A DNA stretch of 57,231 bases, taken from positions 1 through 57,231 of the forward strand of contig CAJUIL010000027.1 of assembly GCA_910586225.1 (NCBI GenBank), read 5' to 3'. This stretch comes from an uncultured Eubacterium sp. GTDB lineage: Bacteria; Bacillota; Clostridia; Lachnospirales; Lachnospiraceae. Shown here piece by piece: positions 8,464 to 16,807 of this stretch (positions are counted from its first letter, which is position 1; each line of letters starts with the position of its first letter). Below the pieces are notes generated by a model that was not told the DNA's origin, searched no databases, and saw nothing but the letters and a program-made list of their open reading frames with translations. Made by a program: the position numbers and the translations under genes.

Positions 8464-8682
8464 AGGCTACTCTTCCTTTCTGTCAAATGCTGAAATCTGG
8501 TATCAACCTTATTCTACCAATTTATTTTTGACAATGTAAATAGTTTTTATGCAGAAAACAATGATTTCGTGATTATATCCTATAAGAGCTGGTTCATACT
8601 TGTGCAATTTGCCTACAAATACCGTGCATTGTTTTTGAAATATATCTTATGGTTTACGAAAGAGGTGTTTAAATCGCAGAGA

Positions 8683-10053
8683 TTATTGAATTTTATTTCT
8701 GCACTGATCTAGTAGTTTTTGGTAAATTACAGGATATGGGATGCCTGTTTGCCGGCTGATACGGATAACAGAATCATATTCCAGATAAATACGCGTCTGT
8801 TCGGATAAACTACAAAGCTTTACCTGGACATTCCCATAAGTAGTTTCGATGGTTTGCATTCTGCGTGGCAGAATGGTGCGTTCCATTGGCTGTCTGCGAA
8901 TACCAATGGTTGTTGTCTGCTGAAAAATAATCTGTTCTAGTTTTGAAATGTCCTTTTCGGTACATAGTACGTTGAGCTGGTAGGCAGGACGGTTTTTTTT
9001 CATATAGATTGGAAAGAAATAGGCGTCTTTTGCTCCAGACTGCATCAAACAATCCATGGCATACCCCATCATCTCACCTGAGCAGTCGTCGATATTCGTT
9101 TCCAGCTTGTATATACAATCTGTGCTATCAGGTTTTATATTTTTTGTTACTGGTTCGATCAACATAGCGCGTAGAATACTTGGACGTTCATACATACGTT
9201 TTCCTCCGCCAAGTCCTGTACGAAGAATATGAAATTGCTCCGGGAGTTTTCCGCTGGTTCGGATAGCTGCTGCAATAGCCGCTCCAGTCGGAGTGACAAA
9301 TTCACCTTTTATTTCAGAAATATGAAGTGGAATCTGATATTTTTGAATAATATAGGTTGTTGCTGGAACAGGAACAGGAAGGATGCCATGTTGACAGCGG
9401 ATAGAGCCGGATCCTTCCTCTAAATATGGTATAATTACATTTGTAATATGTAATTCATCTAGGCAAATGGCTGTGGATAGGATATCTACAATAGAGTCGG
9501 CAGCTCCCACTTCGTGAAAATGTACTTGATCGATGGAAGTACCATGTGCTTTTGCTTCTGCTTCTCCTAAAATAGTAAAAATATTTCTTGCAATCTGCTT
9601 TGCGGATTCGGTCATGTTTGCGTCTTGAATGATTGACAAAATATCGGAAAGACTGCGGTGGATATGTTGTGAAGAATGACAGTTTGCATCATGTATCGGA
9701 GAGCAAGCTTCATAGTGCGAATGTTGGTGCTGTATCGGATGCGTAGCATACGGAGCAGGTTGGCTATTGTGGCTGTATGTCTGATTATGATCCGGTGTGA
9801 GCACACTCTTCTGGTTGTGTGAGTGCAGGTACTCCATATCATGATCGTGGTTATCCTGTTCCAGTATCACATCAAAATCGCATACATCCAGGCCGGATTT
9901 TTTGACGCGGCTGATTTTTGTAGAAAAACCGCTGACAGAGAGACTTTTTAATGCCTGCTCCAGTATTTGCGGATCAACGCCAAGATCCAACAAGGCGGCA
10001 ACTGTCATATCTCCGCTGATTCCGCTGCTACATTCTAAGTATAAAGTGTTCAT
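8683..10053 (-). CDS. larC: LarC, nickel pincer cofactor nickel-insertion protein
   Basis: LarC inserts nickel into pyridinium-3,5-bisthiocarboxylic acid mononucleotide, the last step in making the nickel-pincer cofactor of lactate racemase and related enzymes. The N-terminus (LYLECSSGISGDMTVAALL) and the VHFHEVGAADSIVDI and GEFVTPTGAAI segments are LarC signatures. Residues 68-132 form a linker with about 14 histidines, a plausible nickel store. Length (456 aa) corresponds to the full LarC1-LarC2 fusion in one frame, without the frameshift found in Lactobacillus. AAGGAAAC precedes ATG. No larA, larB or larE lies in the window. It is the last gene of a LRR-VWA-MoxR-larC operon, 22 bases after the MoxR gene. 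Confidence 0.92.
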   Translation of the reverse strand: MNTLYLECSSGISGDMTVAALLDLGVDPQILEQALKSLSVSGFSTKISRVKKSGLDVCDFDVILEQDNHDHDMEYLHSHNQKSVLTPDHNQTYSHNSQPAPYATHPIQHQHSHYEACSPIHDANCHSSQHIHRSLSDILSIIQDANMTESAKQIARNIFTILGEAEAKAHGTSIDQVHFHEVGAADSIVDILSTAICLDELHITNVIIPYLEEGSGSIRCQHGILPVPVPATTYIIQKYQIPLHISEIKGEFVTPTGAAIAAAIRTSGKLPEQFHILRTGLGGGKRMYERPSILRAMLIEPVTKNIKPDSTDCIYKLETNIDDCSGEMMGYAMDCLMQSGAKDAYFFPIYMKKNRPAYQLNVLCTEKDISKLEQIIFQQTTTIGIRRQPMERTILPRRMQTIETTYGNVQVKLCSLSEQTRIYLEYDSVIRISRQTGIPYPVIYQKLLDQCRNKIQ

Positions 10054-10075
10054 GCTGTTTCCTTTCTTGTGTGGA

Positions 10076-11581
10076 TTAGGTAAATTGCTCTACGTCCCTT
10101 TGCAACTCAGACAAGAGCTGTTCTCTGCGTGTTCCGATCAAAAGCTGTTCGTTATAGCGTGTATAGCGTTCGCATGGATGTTCGGATAAGAAAGCTGAAG
10201 ACTCAATACCAACTGTCAGGTCAGTAACAAAAACAACCATTTCCTGACCATGGGTAAATGCTTGTTCCATAAAATCAAAAGCGTGTTCTAATGCAATGCC
10301 AGCGGCCAGTATCGATTGTTCCATAACTTCCTGCTGGATCTCAAAACCTGCTTTTGCGGTCGCAAAAGCTTCGCGGGGAACTTGACTGTTTTCTGGAGTT
10401 CCTTGTTTTAGTTTTACAAGGAGCCATTCTCTATTTTGACATTGCAGCCGGTCCAGTAGTCCGCCTTCTCGTTCTAGTGTGAAGTTATCTTCATACTGTC
10501 GGATGAGCCTGGAATAGCAAATAGCGGAATCTTTAGCATCTGAAAGTTCGCTGCGGTAATTTTTTAAAAATGCATACCACAGATCTGTACGTTCTTTTTC
10601 TCTAGCTGCATATATAAAGTAATTTGACAGCCCATCAGACAATAGACTGGTAACGCTTAATCGCTCATCAAAAGCAGCGTGGTTGATACGTGCAAAAATT
10701 TGTGGTCGTATGTTTCCAGCTAAAATATCTGCGATACCATAATCATCCTGATATTTATAAAAAAGTTCAAAATATGCCGCCGCATCCAATGCGATATCTT
10801 TGTGGTGTATAAATTCTTGTACTACCGTTTCGTTGACCGGGAGCTGAAGCTCTTCATAAGCTTTCAATAAATAACTCAGATCTTCCCATCCTCTTGCCGT
10901 TACAAATTGCATTCCATCCACATCAGCTTCTACTCGATAAAAATGATTGGGACGTAGCTCAAGATAGCTTAAGATAGCACGATGAATATGTGCAGCTTTT
11001 GCGTATTCCTTCCATACGGAATAGTCTGCCTCCAGATTCATATAGCGCACACGATCCAGCGTCACCATATCAAAGTCACGAACCGATCTGTTGTATTCCG
11101 GCGGATTTCCCGCGGCAGTTATGATCCAGCCTTCTGGAATGGATTGGTTGCCAAACATTTTACATTGTAAAAACTGAAGCATGGTTGGTGCAAGTGTTTC
11201 AGAAACGCAGTTGATCTCGTCAATAAACAAAATGCCTTCAGTTAGTCCGCTGTTTTGCATTTTTTGATGAATGCTGGCAATGATTTCACTCATCGTATAT
11301 TCAGTAATGGAATATGTAGTACCGTTAAATGTTTCTTCCTTTATATAAGGAAGACCAACAGCACTTTGCCGTGTGTGGTGCGTGATTGTATATGCGACCA
11401 GGCCAATGCGGCATTCTCTGGCAATCTGCTCCATTATTTGTGTTTTTCCAATGCCGGGCGGGCCGATGAGAAGAATCGGGCGTTGTCGTACAGATGGAAT
11501 GCGGTATGCCCCAGTATCGTCTTTTGTCAGATAAGCACGGACAGTATGCTTGATCTCTTCTTTTGCCTGCTTGATATTCAT
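10076..11581 (-). CDS. MoxR-type AAA+ ATPase
   Basis: MoxR ATPases work with VWA-domain partners as chaperones, often inserting metals or activating enzymes. Walker A GPPGIGKT is at residues 40-47, Walker B LFIDEIN near residue 118, and a sensor-1-like ITAAGNPPEYN near 155. The AAA+ core covers about residues 25-270. The remaining 230 residues are helical and not recognised, making the protein longer (501 aa) than the usual 320-aa MoxR. AAAGGAG lies before ATG. It sits 54 bases after a VWA gene and 22 bases before larC on the same strand, so the three are probably cotranscribed and the VWA protein is its likely partner. Confidence 0.88.
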   Translation of the reverse strand: MNIKQAKEEIKHTVRAYLTKDDTGAYRIPSVRQRPILLIGPPGIGKTQIMEQIARECRIGLVAYTITHHTRQSAVGLPYIKEETFNGTTYSITEYTMSEIIASIHQKMQNSGLTEGILFIDEINCVSETLAPTMLQFLQCKMFGNQSIPEGWIITAAGNPPEYNRSVRDFDMVTLDRVRYMNLEADYSVWKEYAKAAHIHRAILSYLELRPNHFYRVEADVDGMQFVTARGWEDLSYLLKAYEELQLPVNETVVQEFIHHKDIALDAAAYFELFYKYQDDYGIADILAGNIRPQIFARINHAAFDERLSVTSLLSDGLSNYFIYAAREKERTDLWYAFLKNYRSELSDAKDSAICYSRLIRQYEDNFTLEREGGLLDRLQCQNREWLLVKLKQGTPENSQVPREAFATAKAGFEIQQEVMEQSILAAGIALEHAFDFMEQAFTHGQEMVVFVTDLTVGIESSAFLSEHPCERYTRYNEQLLIGTRREQLLSELQRDVEQFT

Positions 11582-11635
11582 AATATTCTCCTTTGGTTAC
11601 AATTTTTATATGTAACAGGGAAGGTGAAGAAACTG

Positions 11636-12928
11636 TTACAAAAATTCTTCAGGCTCTAGCTGAAGACGCATAGCCCAAGGTGGGACAGCGGATTCTTCGT
11701 AATTTCCTAAAAATAAAAAGGCAGTCTGATATGGAGGCCGTTTTTGAGGATAGATGCCCTGCCCATCTGTAAAATACAGCAATCCGCTGAGATTAAGGAA
11801 ACGTCTCTGTTCGATCAAGGAATTTACATAAGCAAAAGCAGGTCGAAAATCAGTTCCTCCTCCGCCAATAATAGTAAACTGTTCAAGAAAACGTTCAAAT
11901 TGATCCAGATTTTGGATTTCCTGCTCTGAACGGATCTGATCATCACATTGCAGAATACGGATATTGCAGGAAGTAAAAAAATGCTCTCTTTCATGCAGGA
12001 TCCGAAAAGTTTCCCGTAAAAAGTTCTTAACCAGCTTGCCACTTGTGGAGTCACTTGTATCTACGACTATGACAAATTCGCGTATTTTTTTCACTTCCCG
12101 TGTTTCTAAGGCTTCGATAAGCGGTAGATTTCCATAAAGCCGCAGGCCGAAAGTGTAAAAATTCAGATCAAATGCATCTGGGTCGGTATGCAGCTCCTCA
12201 CGGTAAATAGAAAATTTTCTCAAAAAATCTCCATAATTTCTTCTGCTGCGCTCTGCACGGATCTGTGAGGCGAATAGCTTGCTGCCTTCATTTGTGTCAC
12301 CGCTTTGTCGCTCTTGCTGGAGCTTTGTTTGTCTTGCAATTTGCCCCCATTGCTCCTGTGCCTGCTCTTGCAAAGGTGTCCTTGTACCAGATGCAGGCCA
12401 GTAATGATGGTCATCCGTGTAAAATTCTGTTTGAAGAGAAACACGTTTTTGTGCAGATAATGGCAAGAGCATTCGGTACACGGAAGCAGCGCTAATATAG
12501 GAAGGTTCTTTTGCAAGATCTTCATAAATCTGGCTGCGAAGCCAGGTAAGTATCCGTTTGGTGGAAGGCTTTTCCATTACGTCGATCGTATATTCTACCA
12601 CAATATCGCAAGCAAGATTCCAAAGTGACCGCTCCCTGTTTCCTCTAATCCATAAATGGGAAAAAACACAATGCAGTACGCTGTGCAGGTAAGCACGAGT
12701 CAGAAATTTGGGATTTTTTTGAAATATGCGCAGAATTTGATCGGTAGAATAATACAGATAAATACCGTTTGTTGCAAGTGTCTGTAGAGAGGCATCTGCT
12801 TTTGGAATGAGCGCAGAAAGTGCAGGATTTAAAAATCGCAGATCCAAATATAATTCATTCCGTATGAATTGCAGGATCTTGAAAGACATTTCCTCTTCCC
12901 ATTCTGCTTGAGTTTTCATATGAGTCAT
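11636..12928 (-). CDS. VWA domain protein with DUF2201-like metallopeptidase-like N-terminus
   Basis: The N-terminal part carries a histidine cluster, H82, H86 and H91 (LHSVLHCVFSHLW), at the position of the zinc site in DUF2201 metallopeptidase-like domains. The usual catalytic glutamate of HExxH is replaced, so protease activity is doubtful. The C-terminal third is a von Willebrand A domain with an intact MIDAS motif (VVDTSDSTSGK near residue 290) and the GGGGTDFRPAF loop carrying the MIDAS threonine. Length 430 aa. Such proteins pair with MoxR ATPases, and a MoxR gene follows directly. AGGA lies 8 bases before the chosen ATG. A histidine-containing VWA protein in an operon with larC suggests a metal-handling role, which is inference. 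Confidence 0.82.
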   Translation of the reverse strand: MTHMKTQAEWEEEMSFKILQFIRNELYLDLRFLNPALSALIPKADASLQTLATNGIYLYYSTDQILRIFQKNPKFLTRAYLHSVLHCVFSHLWIRGNRERSLWNLACDIVVEYTIDVMEKPSTKRILTWLRSQIYEDLAKEPSYISAASVYRMLLPLSAQKRVSLQTEFYTDDHHYWPASGTRTPLQEQAQEQWGQIARQTKLQQERQSGDTNEGSKLFASQIRAERSRRNYGDFLRKFSIYREELHTDPDAFDLNFYTFGLRLYGNLPLIEALETREVKKIREFVIVVDTSDSTSGKLVKNFLRETFRILHEREHFFTSCNIRILQCDDQIRSEQEIQNLDQFERFLEQFTIIGGGGTDFRPAFAYVNSLIEQRRFLNLSGLLYFTDGQGIYPQKRPPYQTAFLFLGNYEESAVPPWAMRLQLEPEEFL

Positions 12929-12966
12929 TTTTTTAGTCCTATTTAATATATAATTTAAAACAGATA

Positions 12967-13959
12967 TTACCAGTCTTCAAAAGTATACCGTGTATGCGTC
13001 TGTTGGGAAATATTTTTCTGTTTCCAGTGCAGTATAGCCGCCGCTCCTTCACTCCAACCGGATTGTACAGCAAAAGTTAACGTATGCTCGATATCCTGCT
13101 GGGACAATAGATTTTCGTTTAGTAAAAACAAAAGAGCTTCCAGCTGTTTATCATGGATCAGTTGTCTACAGAGCGTTTGTCCATGTGCTAAAATATAGTT
13201 GGCATACCGGATTTTCGAAGCGTCTGCTAAATGATATGGATACAGCAGACGGTCAAACGCAAGGCGGCACAATGTCTGTTCGGATTCTTCCTGACAGGCT
13301 TTTGGAAAAATACTGTCATACTGTGAAAAGTCTACAATATCATTTTGGAAAGACTGTCTGGCACGAAAGCCCTCACCCACAATCCTGCTTCCAAAAATAT
13401 GTGCGGGAGTGATTTCATTATATGCTTCATAATATTCTGGATAAAATATAACCGCGCTTACCTGTTGGAGATTATGCTTGTTGGATCCAAGAAAAGTAAC
13501 CTCCGCATCCCATGAAATTTGTGCAAGTATTTGGCGTAGACTGCTTTTTTCAAAAGCGCTGCATTTTATTTGGAGCTTATGTAGGCTGTGGCAATTCATA
13601 AAAGCATCGCTGCCAATCGTTAAAGCGCCTCCTGGAAATGTAACATCCGAAAGCTTTCTGCAGTTGTAGAAGGAATAATCACCGATTTTGGTCAGTGTGT
13701 CTGGAAGTAGTATACTTTTCAAAAAACTGCCGCATAAATCTGTGACAGCAGTTAGATTGTCTGATTCTGTAGTCAGATATTCCTCTGGCAGCTGACAAGT
13801 TGGTGCAAAGCAATAATTACCAATCTCTGTAACTGGAATTCCTGCAAGCTGGTTTGGTATTTTCATTGTCGGAATGGAAGAAAATATACGTAATATTTTG
13901 GCGTTGCCATCTGCCGTTTTTTTCCATAAAATGCGGTAGCTATCATTTGATCGTTTCAT
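12967..13959 (-). CDS. BspA-type leucine-rich repeat protein
   Basis: The N-terminal 170 residues contain LRR_5-type units with the spacing of BspA/TpLRR proteins (for example ITEIGNYCFA, LTKIGDYSFYNCRKL and LTIGSDAFMNCHSL). These usually mediate protein contacts. There is no signal peptide or anchor, unlike most BspA proteins, so this one is predicted to be cytoplasmic. The C-terminal half (about 190-330) has ankyrin-like helical pairs (DKQLEALLFLLNENLLS and LTFAVQSGWSEGAAAIL). It is the first gene of the VWA-MoxR-larC operon, 38 bases upstream of the VWA gene. No clear Shine-Dalgarno precedes the ATG. A role as scaffold or target recogniser for the MoxR-VWA pair is inference. Confidence 0.75.
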   Translation of the reverse strand: MKRSNDSYRILWKKTADGNAKILRIFSSIPTMKIPNQLAGIPVTEIGNYCFAPTCQLPEEYLTTESDNLTAVTDLCGSFLKSILLPDTLTKIGDYSFYNCRKLSDVTFPGGALTIGSDAFMNCHSLHKLQIKCSAFEKSSLRQILAQISWDAEVTFLGSNKHNLQQVSAVIFYPEYYEAYNEITPAHIFGSRIVGEGFRARQSFQNDIVDFSQYDSIFPKACQEESEQTLCRLAFDRLLYPYHLADASKIRYANYILAHGQTLCRQLIHDKQLEALLFLLNENLLSQQDIEHTLTFAVQSGWSEGAAAILHWKQKNISQQTHTRYTFEDW

Positions 13960-14166
13960 AGTTTAGTTTATTTTTTTCATTATTTGTGAAAATCAGACAA
14001 GTCTGTTATGTGTAACAAGTATAACAGATGATGGAATAAGACGCAAGAGATAATCTGAGAAATTTTTGATATCTGTGGGATATTGGCAACAATGCAAATA
14101 TCTTCACTGTTACACGAAAAACTCCATTCAAAATCGCTGTGTGATGGGATTTTTCACTTCTAGATT

Positions 14167-14226
14167 ACGTTCTTACGGTATTTGCAATATCACTTTTTGG
14201 AACTTTTGCAAAGCCCGTAAGAACGT
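14167..14226. other. Long-loop inverted repeat in the gap between the LRR operon and the chemoreceptor gene
   Basis: The 327-base gap 13960-14286 contains one clear structure, 12-bp arms ACGTTCTTACGG (14167-14178) and CCGTAAGAACGT (14215-14226). The loop itself holds a smaller TTTGCAA/TTGCAAA pair. It has no T-tract. It may mark the end of the chemoreceptor transcript or an operator of the LRR operon. Nothing else is seen in the gap. Confidence 0.45.
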
Positions 14227-14286
14227 ATAATGTCAACCAAGAGAAAATTTAGTTCTTCGCTGCAACGTAGTTTAATGGGCTGAAGG

Positions 14287-15564
14287 CTATTTTCCTAGCT
14301 TATGAATGTTATGTATTAAATGGTTTGATACGGAAGTAATGTGATCCGTAGCATCACGGCACTCTGAAATGATTTTTTCAAAATGATATACATTTTCCAG
14401 CGTTGTTTTTGCACTTTCTTCGTTCTCATTGGAAAAGTCTGCAACATCTTGCACTTTTGTCAGGATCGAATCTTTATTGCCGTTTAAGCTGTGTACATCT
14501 GTTTCAATACCACTGATCGCTCCTGCGACGTGATCAACCTCGGTACGCAGAGAATCAAATAGGCTGCTCGTATAATTTATTTTTTCTGTTTGCTGTGCAA
14601 ATGCAGTTGTTACCTTCTGGGTAATTTCGACACTGAATTGTGCATTGTCAATAAGCTCGTTGACGCTTTCATTAATCTGCTCCGTAGACTCTTTGGATTG
14701 ATCCGCAAGCTTTCTGATTTCCTCGGCAACAACAGCAAAGCCTTTTCCTGCCTCTCCTGCTCTTGCAGCTTCAATACTTGCATTTAACGCAAGCAGATTC
14801 GTCTGATTGGAAATGCTTGCGATGATTTCCGTCGCCGTACGGATGTTCATCGCAGATTTATTCGTCAGTTCTGTTTGTTCGCGCACTTTTTCAATCGATT
14901 CGCTGTTTTCGTCATTCAGCTTGATCAGTTCGGTAATATAGGTTTCTACGGATTTATTACAATCCTGCATCTTGCCGGCGCTTGCGGTCAGGTTTTCTAC
15001 GTTTGCCGAAATATGGTTAATTTCATCACTGACCGAATCCAGTTCGGCTGTAATCATTTGCATCCGGTCGGCCTGTGAAATAATGTTTTCGGAAATGGAA
15101 TTGACATTGCTGCTCATATCCTCTTCTGCAGTTGTCATTTCGTTGAACAGGCTGTTGAAACTTTCGGTAACTTCCCCAAGCTCTGCCGTCGCGTTTTCTA
15201 TAGATGAAATAATTTTTGCATAGGAGACCGCGATTTCATTGACTGTCTGCATAATTTCATTAACCTTGCTGTTATTCTGGCTGATCGGAGCAGTAATGTC
15301 CTCCAAAGAAACGGTTCCGTCAGCAATACCCGATGCATTTGACAAAAACTTATGAACAACATCTGCAACAAGCTTAGCAACAATAAGTGATGCGGCATAG
15401 CCGACCAGTGAGCCGCCGATGATCAGTATCATGCCAAGCATACTGCCTTTTGATACTAAAATCGTAATTAAAGCCGTCCAAATACCTACAGCTAAAACCG
15501 GCAAACTGATGATAATAGCCAGTGCGGTTAACAATTTTTTCTTTTGTTCCTGATCTATCTGCAT
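14287..15564 (-). CDS. Methyl-accepting chemotaxis-like protein without a sensor domain
   Basis: The C-terminal part is a standard receptor signalling domain. The hairpin tip (NLLALNASIEAARAGEAGKG) and flanking VVAEEIRKLADQS motif, which contact CheA/CheW, are intact. The N-terminus has two closely spaced hydrophobic helices (about residues 12-35 and 42-62) with almost no extracellular loop, so there is no periplasmic ligand domain. It may sense membrane or cytoplasmic cues. The start is set to the ATG at 15564, because GGAGGG is directly upstream; a GTG six codons earlier overlaps that site. No other chemotaxis or flagellar gene is in the window. It follows the DHHW gene on the same strand by 73 bases. 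Confidence 0.88.
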   Translation of the reverse strand: MQIDQEQKKKLLTALAIIISLPVLAVGIWTALITILVSKGSMLGMILIIGGSLVGYAASLIVAKLVADVVHKFLSNASGIADGTVSLEDITAPISQNNSKVNEIMQTVNEIAVSYAKIISSIENATAELGEVTESFNSLFNEMTTAEEDMSSNVNSISENIISQADRMQMITAELDSVSDEINHISANVENLTASAGKMQDCNKSVETYITELIKLNDENSESIEKVREQTELTNKSAMNIRTATEIIASISNQTNLLALNASIEAARAGEAGKGFAVVAEEIRKLADQSKESTEQINESVNELIDNAQFSVEITQKVTTAFAQQTEKINYTSSLFDSLRTEVDHVAGAISGIETDVHSLNGNKDSILTKVQDVADFSNENEESAKTTLENVYHFEKIISECRDATDHITSVSNHLIHNIHKLGK

Positions 15565-15637
15565 AATTTCTGCCCTCCACACAAAAATTTATCACTAATA
15601 CTATATTAATTTGAATGTCGTCTGTTGTCAATGGATT

Positions 15638-16768
15638 CTATTTTAAAATTTTAAAAAAATTTGTATCCTGGGCAAAATTACTGATTTCATACAGGATTAA
15701 CGTTTCATCGGGCTGTGTTTTCTCGATGAGTCGTGAGAGCGGCTTGTTATAATACCGGAAATCAACAAGCAGGATTGTTTCATAGCTGTCGATCAGATAT
15801 GGGACGAGGCTGTTTGCAAAGGAATCCTTGATGATCAAAAGAGCTTTGCCGTTCGAGCTGCTCTCGTTGTGGATTGTGATCTGACCGAAATTTCCACCAA
15901 AATAAACGCCATATTTATCCTTGGACTGCAGCTTTCCCCAATCATAAATGCCTTCTGATTTCTTTTTGTTGATGGAAACGTCGGTCTCTGGAATGGCGCA
16001 GGGCAGGTAAAGCAAGTCAGGCTGCGTGCAAAAGTCTGGTGCTTTGGAATATAGTGTGCCGTAAAAATCTTTGCGGACACATTCCGGTGAAAATTGTGAC
16101 AATGGAATCGCTGTGTCATTATGTAACAAACAAAAAGCTTCATAGGCAAGATAAGCTGCGTACGTTGTCCAATGATGGTCAGTTTTAAAATAAAGCTGAC
16201 AGTGGTCGGTTTCCTTAAGGAACGATGGTCGGATATCAAGCAGATCAGCTTTTTTCAACTGCATCGCAGCTTGTTCATAAAGGCTATCAGCATGGTATAA
16301 AACTGCATTTAACGGAAGGTATTCTTTTAAAATAGTGCCTTTAGACGGCACAGGAAGGAAAGTAACCGTAGAACCGTATATATTCGCAAATTGCTCCAGA
16401 TATCGTAGGTTGTTCTGATAACGGGAGGCTGATAGGTGGCTGTCCAGGATGCGTTCAAAATAATAACCGTCCTTGCCTAGATATACGCCGCCGATATCCC
16501 GAAATCCAGCAGTATGCTGCAGGGCCGTTGCGAATTTCATCCATAGATCTCGTCCGATAAATTGATCGTCAGCACTGTCAGTCAGGTTTTTTTGCATCGA
16601 TGTATCAAGGAACGCAGAAATGGACAGAGGCTGAAAGGTGGTCAGATAACGGTTTTCATTTTCGGAATAAGTGCGCTGCGGCAGCGCAAAGAGCAAAATG
16701 CCGCAGACTGCAAGAAACAGCACGGTTGCTGTAAAAAATATGGTAGCAGATGCTTTTTTTTGATTCAT
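15638..16768 (-). CDS. DHHW family protein (AlgJ/AlgX-like SGNH fold)
   Basis: DHHW proteins are the usual partners of MBOAT O-acyltransferases in Gram-positive bacteria and are thought to move acetyl groups onto an exported polymer. The DHHW motif is at residues 197-200 (YFKTDHHWTTYAAY). A VPSKGTIL segment near 140 and a KDSFANSLVPYL block near 320 fit the AlgX/AlgJ SGNH-like fold. The N-terminal helix (about residues 8-30) is a signal anchor, placing the domain outside the cell. GAAGGAAG precedes ATG. It lies 39 bases downstream of the MBOAT gene, so the pair forms one unit. Confidence 0.88.
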   Translation of the reverse strand: MNQKKASATIFFTATVLFLAVCGILLFALPQRTYSENENRYLTTFQPLSISAFLDTSMQKNLTDSADDQFIGRDLWMKFATALQHTAGFRDIGGVYLGKDGYYFERILDSHLSASRYQNNLRYLEQFANIYGSTVTFLPVPSKGTILKEYLPLNAVLYHADSLYEQAAMQLKKADLLDIRPSFLKETDHCQLYFKTDHHWTTYAAYLAYEAFCLLHNDTAIPLSQFSPECVRKDFYGTLYSKAPDFCTQPDLLYLPCAIPETDVSINKKKSEGIYDWGKLQSKDKYGVYFGGNFGQITIHNESSSNGKALLIIKDSFANSLVPYLIDSYETILLVDFRYYNKPLSRLIEKTQPDETLILYEISNFAQDTNFFKILK

Positions 16769-16807
16769 GTAAATTCTTCCTTCTGTAAAGACGTTTTGAA
16801 CAGCTCG

